Source: JAAZMI01 sp964603615
GTDB taxonomy: Bacteria > Bacillota > Dethiobacteria > DTU022 > UBA8154
Length of the DNA: 64,000 bases
NCBI GenBank assembly: GCA_964603615.1
Contig: CAZRVU010000009.1
Coordinates: 11,340-75,339, forward strand
Direction: 5' to 3'
In this document: positions 54,230 through 61,600 of the stretch, in pieces
Numbering within the stretch: the stretch's first letter is position 1
Layout of the letters: each line of letters opens with the position of its first letter
Made by a program: the position numbers and the translations under genes
Notes under the pieces: model-generated
The model's database searches: none
What the model was told of the DNA's origin: nothing
What the model saw: the letters and a program-made list of their open reading frames with translations, nothing else

Positions 54230-56473
54230 ATGCTAGTTCAAGCGGTAAATAGGTACATATCCTCCAATATCAGGGCTCCTTATTTCCTTTTTATAGGTGA
54301 TAGGCATTACAAAAGTGTCAAAGATAAGCTTGCGGAACTAGGTTTTTCTATTGTTTTAGTTAGTGATTATTGTAGTAGTAACGATAAATTGCCAGATATC
54401 GACAGTTTGCTGGAATATCTTAAGGCCGCTGGCTTAAATGCAACTGACAATAAACTGGCTGTTATCGGGCTTGGTGAATACCTGGCCCTGCGTGGAAACA
54501 AGAAAGCGACGAACATTTTATTTCAACTAAAGGATCTTAATATCAGAGATACTAAAGTTGTTTTGCTTTTGCGGGGAGTTACCACTTTGATTGGTGTTTT
54601 GCAGGCGGATCCCCGTTTTGATGATCGTCGCTTCAGTATGTTTGACCGGGCAGATAGTGATTTATCATTTACTCATGTTGTCCCTTCCATTAATTTGTCA
54701 GATTTGAAAGGGATCAAGGTTTTACTTCGGGAACTAGAAAACGGCATCTGCGGTAATATTTTTGTTAGCACCTCAATTAGCCTTGATAAAGCCTTATTCA
54801 CCGTCCGCAAAATATCTGATGCTTATGAAGGTATAAAATTTGTTTTGCCAAATTTCAGCTTACCACAATCATGTGGTAATGATGGACAATGGGCCGAACT
54901 ACTAAAAGAACTTAAACAGAACAACTATTCATTGGATGCAGTATTTAAAAAATATGGTTTTGACAGCATTCTTGAAACTGACTTTTATATTCGAATTTCT
55001 AGAACCAAATATAAGAGCTGGCTTTACTTCATTGCCCTGAAAAGCAAATCTGATGCCTTAGTAAATAACTATTTACGCTACGTACTGGATAATACAGGTT
55101 CTTTTGAAGATCTTAAAAGAAATGCACTCAACGCCATCATTGAAATTCCACATAATAACAAACTTTTTAATATATTCTATGCCGATAGAAAAACACTAAT
55201 GGGGAAATTCCCTGAACCGGATATAGCCAGTTTTGTTGTGGATAATCGTAAGAACATAGCAGAAAGTATCTTCAAATTAACGGATAACACCAAAGCAGAA
55301 TGCGAAGAGATTATAGCCTGGACTAGTAAAAATGGGATTATACCGGAACTTACTAAAATATACCCTGCATTTTCAGCCTATTTAAAGAGGTATACCTTTA
55401 ATTGTGGTGCTTTGTCGAATCTACTAACAGACTATTTTGATGCATATAAGCGGCAGAAAGTGTCTAATAAGCTTGAAACCGATTTTTTAAATAATGTGGA
55501 AATGCTTGCAAAAAGCCGGGATTATAATCGTCTACCTACACGTAACGAAATAATTGAAGGTTTAGACAAAGATGGTGCCTATCTTTATTGGTTAGACGCT
55601 TTTGGCGTTGAATACCTGGCATTCATACAGGAACTAGTGTGCGCACGTGGATTATCTCTTTCCATAAAAATTGCCCGTGCTGAGTTACCGACCATAACTT
55701 CTATTAATCGTGATTTTTATGATGCCTGGCAAGGCGATGGGAAGGAAAAGAATGAAGAGCTTGACGAAATAAAACATAAAGATAAGGGCGGGTATAATTT
55801 TAAAAACAATGAATTACCCATTCATTTAGCCAAAGAATTGGATATTATTAGTGAAGTTATCAATAAAGCTGCCACCGAACTTGCTTTGCGCCGTTGTGAA
55901 CGTTTTCTAATTGTAAGCGATCACGGTGCTTCCCGCCTGGCTGTGCTGCGATGCAAGGAGGAAAAATATGGAACGGATACAAAAGGCGAACATTCCGGGC
56001 GTTGCTGTAAATATTTCGAGCCTTATGATTTGCCTTTTGCGGCTGAAGAAAATGGCTACCTTGTACTTGCAGACTATGGACGTTTCAAGGGTAGCCGTGC
56101 AGCTAATGTTGAAGTTCATGGTGGCGCTTCACTAGAAGAAGTTGTTGTTCCGATTATTGAACTAACACTGAAAGACAGTACTGTAACTGTTGAAATGGTA
56201 GAAAGCCATGTTACTGTTGATTTTCGCAAAGGAACAGGGGCGACGCTGTTTTTCAATTTTCCGGTGAAAAATGTGTCGATTATTTTGCAGGGAAAACGTT
56301 ATTCAGCCTCTCAACTAGATGCTCAGCACTTTAGGGTTGAACTTCCAGATATAAAAAGGGCGGGCGATTATTCCGCCGATGTTTATGCTGGAGATGACCT
56401 GATTGAAAAAATAATAATTAGGGCACAAGGCAAAAGTGGCAAGATTGACGATGCGTTTGATGATTTATTTTAA
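54230..56473 (+). CDS. pglZ: PglZ-domain protein (alkaline phosphatase superfamily)
   Basis: 747 aa. The C-terminal half carries PglZ marks: YLYWLDAFGVEYLAFI, a metal-binding VSDHGASRLAV (D564/H565) and VHGGASLEEVVVPIIEL. PglZ is the defining protein of Pgl/BREX defence and a metal-dependent phosphatase-fold enzyme, shown to be a nuclease in at least one BREX system. The N-terminal ~350 residues have no motif I recognise. ATG 54230 is 5 nt after the brxC-like stop and follows GGGGGTG. Confidence 0.92.
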   Translation: MLVQAVNRYISSNIRAPYFLFIGDRHYKSVKDKLAELGFSIVLVSDYCSSNDKLPDIDSLLEYLKAAGLNATDNKLAVIGLGEYLALRGNKKATNILFQLKDLNIRDTKVVLLLRGVTTLIGVLQADPRFDDRRFSMFDRADSDLSFTHVVPSINLSDLKGIKVLLRELENGICGNIFVSTSISLDKALFTVRKISDAYEGIKFVLPNFSLPQSCGNDGQWAELLKELKQNNYSLDAVFKKYGFDSILETDFYIRISRTKYKSWLYFIALKSKSDALVNNYLRYVLDNTGSFEDLKRNALNAIIEIPHNNKLFNIFYADRKTLMGKFPEPDIASFVVDNRKNIAESIFKLTDNTKAECEEIIAWTSKNGIIPELTKIYPAFSAYLKRYTFNCGALSNLLTDYFDAYKRQKVSNKLETDFLNNVEMLAKSRDYNRLPTRNEIIEGLDKDGAYLYWLDAFGVEYLAFIQELVCARGLSLSIKIARAELPTITSINRDFYDAWQGDGKEKNEELDEIKHKDKGGYNFKNNELPIHLAKELDIISEVINKAATELALRRCERFLIVSDHGASRLAVLRCKEEKYGTDTKGEHSGRCCKYFEPYDLPFAAEENGYLVLADYGRFKGSRAANVEVHGGASLEEVVVPIIELTLKDSTVTVEMVESHVTVDFRKGTGATLFFNFPVKNVSIILQGKRYSASQLDAQHFRVELPDIKRAGDYSADVYAGDDLIEKIIIRAQGKSGKIDDAFDDLF

Positions 56474-56488
56474 ACAGGGGGACGCTGT

Positions 56489-57970
56489 ATGATTAACAAA
56501 CTAAGAAATTGTTTTGACGAGATGGTTGTATACAAGGATCTTAAAAAAAGTAATTTTTTTTCTGCATTAAGCCTGCCTTCATTTATGCGCGATTGGCTTC
56601 TGAGAAGATTTGAGGATGAAAACGGGTATTTTGATTCTGATGAACTGATTAGTTTTGTACGTACATATCTGCCGCGCAAGGATGATTGGATCGCAATAAA
56701 AAACAGAGTAATTATCGAAAACGAGCGCGTGAGGTTTCTTGCCAAGGTCCTGGTTGATATAGATATTAAAACCGGGGAGATATCTTTTTCACTTCCGGAT
56801 TTTGGTCTTGCCAGTAAAGACACGATTATTGAGGAGGCTGTTTGGGATAGCTGTAAAGAAGAATTGGTTCGCGGGCGGGAAACTTGGGGTATGATTGAAA
56901 TAGGATACCGCTCTTCTGATGCCGGTAATACAGGTTTTTCTCGGGTGAGGGCAAAGGGAGCTAGTGGGGGTAAAATCAAACTGACTGCTTTCAAGAACTT
57001 TTGTCCTTACATAATTGATATTGATTACTACAAAGATGCCCGCAGGGAATTTAGCACATCAGAATGGCTAGACATTTTACTAGGTGCGGTTGATTATAAC
57101 GCCAGTGGTTACCTGGGTGACGAAGAAAAAAAACTTACGATGTTGACCCGCCTGCTTCCTTTCGTAGAGAAACGCTTAAACCTCATTGAACTTGCACCAA
57201 AAGGAACAGGGAAATCATACCTTTTTGGGCGTGTGAGTCGTTTTGGTTGGCTCTCTAGCGGTGGAATTATGAGCCGCGCAAAAATGTTCTACGATCAAAA
57301 TAAACGTCAAGAAGGGCTTGTTGCAGGAAATGATTTTATTACACTTGATGAAGTTCAGACCATATCGTTTACTGATGTAGATGAAATGAGGGCTGCTTTG
57401 AAAGGTTACCTTGAGTCAGGTATCTTTACTGTTGGTAATTATGAGGGAACTGCTGATGCCGGTGTAATCCTCTGTGGTAACATTAAAAAGGAAACGATGG
57501 ATGCCGATGGCTACAGCAATATGTTTGAGGAGCTGCCTACCGTATTTCACGAATCAGCTTTGATAGAGCGTTTTCATGGTTTCATAAAGGGATGGAATAT
57601 CCCAAGAATGAATGATGACCTTAAAGTTTCCGGCTGGGCTCTAAATTCGGAGTATTTCTGTTCAATAATGCATGAACTGCGGGAAGATATGAGTTATCGT
57701 GCCATTGTGGATGAACTCATCGAAGTTCCCGAGGCTGCTGATACCCGTGATACTGAGGCTGTAAAGCGTATTGCAACAGCTTATTTAAAACTACTGTTCC
57801 CAAATGTGTGTGAACCAAATGATATCACTGCCCGTGAATTTAAACGTTACTGTCTTGACAGAGCACGCAAAATGCGGGATACGATAAAATACCAACTTAG
57901 CATTCTCGATGTAGAATACCGGGGAAAAGATATGCCTGTTTTAGGTGTCAGGCCCGATCCAGATATGTAG
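56489..57970 (+). CDS. brxL: Short BrxL-like Lon-related AAA protein
   Basis: 493 aa, against ~680 for BrxL of type 1 BREX. Walker A is APKGTGKS (236-243) and Walker B FITLDEVQ (~290), followed by NYEGTADAGVILCGNI and ESALIERFHGFIKGW, all typical of the BrxL AAA core. The sequence ends soon after this core; I see no Lon-type Ser-Lys protease domain, so this is the short BrxL-related form. It is a likely DNA-dependent motor in the defence complex (inference from type 1 BrxL). ATG 56489 is 15 nt after pglZ with a GGGGG site. Last gene of the operon. Confidence 0.85.
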   Translation: MINKLRNCFDEMVVYKDLKKSNFFSALSLPSFMRDWLLRRFEDENGYFDSDELISFVRTYLPRKDDWIAIKNRVIIENERVRFLAKVLVDIDIKTGEISFSLPDFGLASKDTIIEEAVWDSCKEELVRGRETWGMIEIGYRSSDAGNTGFSRVRAKGASGGKIKLTAFKNFCPYIIDIDYYKDARREFSTSEWLDILLGAVDYNASGYLGDEEKKLTMLTRLLPFVEKRLNLIELAPKGTGKSYLFGRVSRFGWLSSGGIMSRAKMFYDQNKRQEGLVAGNDFITLDEVQTISFTDVDEMRAALKGYLESGIFTVGNYEGTADAGVILCGNIKKETMDADGYSNMFEELPTVFHESALIERFHGFIKGWNIPRMNDDLKVSGWALNSEYFCSIMHELREDMSYRAIVDELIEVPEAADTRDTEAVKRIATAYLKLLFPNVCEPNDITAREFKRYCLDRARKMRDTIKYQLSILDVEYRGKDMPVLGVRPDPDM

Positions 57971-58088
57971 CGGTGTTAATGTAATGGCGGTAAGATTTAT
58001 TATGTTGCTATGCTTGTGAAAAAGGAAACATTGGTAAGAAATACAGGAATAATTATTGATGTAACGAAGATCGGAAGGGTGATTGTTT

Positions 58089-58232
58089 ATGTCTAAAGAG
58101 GTCGAAGCAGGAAAAAGGAAAAGAAGGAGTTATGCCCGTATCAATGAAATCCTGGATCTTGCCGATCTCATCGAAATCCAAAAAAGTTCTTACCGCTGGT
58201 TTTTGGAGGAAGGGTTGCCTGTGAATTTTTAG
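58089..58232 (+). pseudogene. 47-codon N-terminal fragment of rpoB
   Basis: ATG 58089 follows GGAAGGGTG. The frame reads KRKRRSYARINEILDL, then LIEIQKSSYRWFLEEGLP and stops after VNF. The RRSYA...LIEIQKSSY.WFLEEGL pattern is the highly conserved start of bacterial RNA polymerase beta subunit (~1100-1200 aa), so this is a truncated copy with an intact leader and ribosome binding site. The full rpoB must lie elsewhere. It directly follows the BREX-like operon and may be a by-product of the island's insertion or of recombination at rpoB. No gene is seen in 58233-58449. Confidence 0.85.
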
Positions 58233-58449
58233 TAATTCTCCCCCATATTTTACATGTTTTAGCTGATCGAAAGCAACAAAACGGTATTTGTTCTCAGAAA
58301 ATGAAAGCAATGGAAATAGGCATAACATCTTTATATTTTACTTGCCCTGGTTTTATTGCATGTAGGGGTAGCAAAAAATGAAGCGCAACCCCTGAACACT
58401 TGTTGTGGCTTTATAATACAAACCATGTATAGGTAGTGGAGGGGACAAT

Positions 58450-60138
58450 ATGATCGGTTTCCCGGATAGGCCGATTGAGGTAAAAAAGGAGGACATGCTA
58501 GGGGTAGAACAGTACATAGAAGGGTTAAGTTCATTTATTCTATGCTGCGATACTCCGATGACCATTGCTATCCAAGGGGATTGGGGCAGCGGTAAAACCA
58601 GCATGATGAATATGATAAAGGAGGAGATAAAGGACAAGGTATTTTGTGTATGGTTCAATACTTGGCAGTATTCACAGTTTCAAATGGGTGATGAGCTGTC
58701 CATATCTTTGCTTACCAGCTTGGTTGAATCATTGAAAACAGATATAGCAAAAACGGCTTCAATTAAAAAAACGCTAAACTTGGTTGGGAAAATGTTAAAA
58801 GGGGCAACGGTAATGGCCGCTGACTTCGTTGCGGGGGGAAGAATTGCAGATGCCACAGAAAAATTGATCGATACCGGGGTAAAAGAAGACAAAAATATAG
58901 CAAAGGCGATCGGGGAATTAAAGGATCAATTTCAACAATGTGTTAATGATACTGTATCCCAGTCAGCGAAAGACCGCATTGTTATATTTATAGATGATCT
59001 AGATCGGTTGTATCCTATAAAAGCCGTGGAACTGCTTGAAGTCATCAAACTGTATTTGGATTGTGATAACTGTATATTTATCCTGGCGATTGACTATGAG
59101 GTAGTAACCCAGGGTATTAAAGAAAAATTTGGTGTTGATATAGGGGAGGAAAAAGGTAAAAGCTTTTTTGATAAAATAATCCAACTTCCCTTTAAAATGC
59201 CTGTTGCCCAATATGATATAACAAATTACATAAAGAATATGTTGGGAAAAATGTCTATCTCCCTTAACGAAAAGGAAATTGATGATTATATCCAGTTAAT
59301 TCAATATTCTATCGGTTGCAATCCGCGAAGCATGAAGCGCTTGTTTAACGCGTATTTGTTGTTAAATAAAATTTCTGCGGATGTTTCTCTTGAAAATGCC
59401 TGGGGCAAAAAAGCGCTGTTTGCCATTTTATGTATGCAACTATCTTTTGAGGATGTTTACAACTATATAGTTTCCAACAGGGAGACTATAACAAGCGGCC
59501 TTCTGTACAGTTTTTCTGACTGGGAAAAATTCAACAGCAACCCGGAGTCGGAGATGATTAGTGAAGCTGTGGGTATCAGGGATGAGCAAGCTTTTAGCCG
59601 GCTATCCCGGTTTATGCATACTTTTAACGTGCTCATTGATACTGATGGCGATGGGGAGCTATCAGAAAAGGAAATTGCAAATTTTATAAGTGTGCTGAGC
59701 TATTCCACCATTACCTCATCGACAAAAATCGAAGAGGCCCCCAAAAAGCGATCCAACATTGCTAAATTCAGGTATAACGGCACAATTTACAGGACTCGTG
59801 GCGGGAGATACAGCATCGGCTATCTTGCCCGGGATATGGTCGGAGCTTATGCAAAAACCTCCAACCGCATGGAACTGAACATATTCGTTCAAACGCTTCG
59901 CAAGCAGTGGGCTAAAAACAAATGGTTGCGGGAAGTTATTATTTTTGAAGAGGATCTCCTCAAATTAGCCGGTGAAGATGCCGGCAGTTATTTTATTAAG
60001 AATAAAGAGGGGCTTACAGAAGAAATAGTCTATGATGGTGAAAAAATCTATGTAGCCAAATACTGGGGTGGGGGGGATATAGAAGTTTTAAAGGCAATCC
60101 TGGGGCTTGAAAATGAGGTTGAAACAATTTCAAATTAG
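58450..60138 (+). CDS. KAP-family P-loop NTPase with an EF-hand loop
   Basis: 562 aa. Walker A GDWGSGKT (43-50), Walker B IVIFIDDLDR (177-186) and FILAIDYEVV identify the KAP family, NTPases often tied to phage defence or membranes. Residues 397-408 read DTDGDGELSEKE, a textbook calcium-binding EF-hand loop (D1, D3, D5, G6, L8, E12) in the middle of a helical region. The last ~120 residues (FRYNGTIYRTRGGRYSIGY to the end) form a separate small module with YFIKNKEG and VAKYWGGGDIEVL. ATG 58450 follows GGAGGGG. Separate transcription unit downstream of the BREX-like operon; a defence role is inferred from context. Confidence 0.85.
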   Translation: MIGFPDRPIEVKKEDMLGVEQYIEGLSSFILCCDTPMTIAIQGDWGSGKTSMMNMIKEEIKDKVFCVWFNTWQYSQFQMGDELSISLLTSLVESLKTDIAKTASIKKTLNLVGKMLKGATVMAADFVAGGRIADATEKLIDTGVKEDKNIAKAIGELKDQFQQCVNDTVSQSAKDRIVIFIDDLDRLYPIKAVELLEVIKLYLDCDNCIFILAIDYEVVTQGIKEKFGVDIGEEKGKSFFDKIIQLPFKMPVAQYDITNYIKNMLGKMSISLNEKEIDDYIQLIQYSIGCNPRSMKRLFNAYLLLNKISADVSLENAWGKKALFAILCMQLSFEDVYNYIVSNRETITSGLLYSFSDWEKFNSNPESEMISEAVGIRDEQAFSRLSRFMHTFNVLIDTDGDGELSEKEIANFISVLSYSTITSSTKIEEAPKKRSNIAKFRYNGTIYRTRGGRYSIGYLARDMVGAYAKTSNRMELNIFVQTLRKQWAKNKWLREVIIFEEDLLKLAGEDAGSYFIKNKEGLTEEIVYDGEKIYVAKYWGGGDIEVLKAILGLENEVETISN

Positions 60139-60257
60139 CGTTTTACTTTCTACTGCATTACTTGGGGGCAACATTGTGAAAATTTAAGCGACGCTACCAC
60201 TGCTGCCGGTTAACTGTAAGTATGATTATTTTTACTGTAATAATAAAGGAGGCCATC

Positions 60258-61139
60258 ATGGGAGTACAACTAACAGAACAAACCCGTAAGCTGCTTTTAA
60301 GTTACCAACAAAGTGAAGTAACCGACCATGTGCTTTATAGTCGAATTGCTAGCCGGCAAAAAGAATCCAAAAACAAAACCGTTTTGGAGAACATCGCTGC
60401 AGAGGAGGTGGGGCATGCTGCCATCTGGGGAAAGTATACCGGGCAAGAGGTGGCTCCCCGGCGCTGGACTATTTTCTGGTATGGCCTGCTGAGCTGGCTC
60501 CTAGGTTATACTTTTGTGATCAAGTTAATGGAAAAAGGGGAGTACGCTACCGGTAGAAAATATGAGCAACTGCTTAAGGAAATCCCTGAGGCCGCTAAAA
60601 TCATCGAAGATGAGCAGCGGCATGAAGCAGAGCTGGCAGCCTTGCTCGATGAAGAGCGTCTACAATATGTAGGGGCCATGGTGCTGGGCTTAAATGATGC
60701 GGTGATAGAACTGACGGGTGCCATAGCCGGTCTCACCTTTGCCTTAAACAGCACCCGGTTAGTAGCTCTTTCGGCGATTATTGTCGGGGTGTCGGCCACC
60801 CTATCCATGTCTTCTTCCAGTTATCTGGCTGAGAAAGCCGACGGGAACCCGAAAGCTGTTGCCTCTGGCTTTTATACGGGTGCGGCCTACCTGGTGACCG
60901 TGGTGTTGCTGGTATTGCCCTATCTTCTCTACCCGGAAACTTCCTACGCGGCTGCCCTGGGGACGATGTTGCTGCTGGTCATATTAATCCTTCTCTTTTT
61001 TAATTACTATCTCAGCGTGGCCAAAGACCTGCCCTTTGCCCGTCACTTTGGGGAGATGGCCGGTATTAGCCTGGGTGTGGCCCTCATCTCTTTCTTGATT
61101 GGCCTCGCCGTCAAGGCTTTTTTGGGCATCGATATATAA
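60258..61139 (+). CDS. Rubrerythrin-VIT1/CCC1 fusion, putative iron/manganese transporter
   Basis: 293 aa. The N-terminal ~135 residues are a ferritin-like di-iron domain (ENIAAEEVGHAAIWGKYTG and IEDEQRHEAELAALL provide Glu/His ligands). The C-terminal half is a VIT1/CCC1-type membrane domain with about five hydrophobic segments, starting LGLNDAVIELTGAIAGLTF. Such erythrin-VIT fusions move ferrous iron or manganese across the membrane. ATG 60258 follows AAAGGAGG; the earlier in-frame ATG at 60222 precedes that site. Outside the AT-rich island by codon use. A 29-bp palindrome starts 3 bp after its stop. Confidence 0.9.
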   Translation: MGVQLTEQTRKLLLSYQQSEVTDHVLYSRIASRQKESKNKTVLENIAAEEVGHAAIWGKYTGQEVAPRRWTIFWYGLLSWLLGYTFVIKLMEKGEYATGRKYEQLLKEIPEAAKIIEDEQRHEAELAALLDEERLQYVGAMVLGLNDAVIELTGAIAGLTFALNSTRLVALSAIIVGVSATLSMSSSSYLAEKADGNPKAVASGFYTGAAYLVTVVLLVLPYLLYPETSYAAALGTMLLLVILILLFFNYYLSVAKDLPFARHFGEMAGISLGVALISFLIGLAVKAFLGIDI

Positions 61140-61141
61140 TG

Positions 61142-61498
61142 TGTGTCAAGGGGACGGGGGTATTGACACACGGCAAAAGCATGAGCCCTTATTTCCCATA
61201 ACCCTGCTGTGTGTCAAGGGTGTATCAAGGGGGAGTGCGGACAAAATCCTGGACCAAATATAAACCAGGAGGAGGTGCCGTATGTTCACATATAAAATGC
61301 ACATAAAGACCGTAGATCCCTGTATCGCCCCTTTGAAGCGGCACCGGGGGAAGGATGAAAATATTTCCGGCATGGATTTTCGGGAGGGGACAGGGCGTGG
61401 CGAAGCCCTTAGCAAACTTTAAATCCCCCATGTGTCAATACCCCCGTCCCCTTGACACAAAATTCCTTATGTGTCAATACCCCCGTCCCCCTGACACA
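61142..61498. repeat. Three 29-bp palindromes and the second copy of the 107-bp composite repeat
   Basis: Palindromes at 61142-61170 (GGGGACGG orientation), 61431-61459 and 61470-61498 (opposite orientation). The 61354-61459 segment matches 7592-7698. A short sequence around 61270-61310 with GGAGGAGG then ATG is open for a few codons only. No gene in the 61140-61594 interval. Confidence 0.8.
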
Positions 61499-61600
61499 CC
61501 CCTGATGAAATTTATTCTCGAAAACATAGTGTTGGTCTACTGTTTGTGGTAAACTAATAAAGGTTTTTAATCTGAAAGAACAAGTGATGATGAAGTGATG

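Noticed and set aside
45484..57970. Classification as Dnd/Ssp phosphorothioation or DISARM system
   Set aside because: A PAPS-reductase gene is present, but no DndA/B/D/E, SspB or DISARM helicase/methylase was seen, whereas PglZ and the BrxC/BrxL-like ATPases fit BREX type 4.
58089..58232. rpoB fragment as a functional small protein gene
   Set aside because: Only the first ~45 residues of a ~1200-residue subunit, cut by a stop in unrelated sequence; called pseudogene although transcription is possible.
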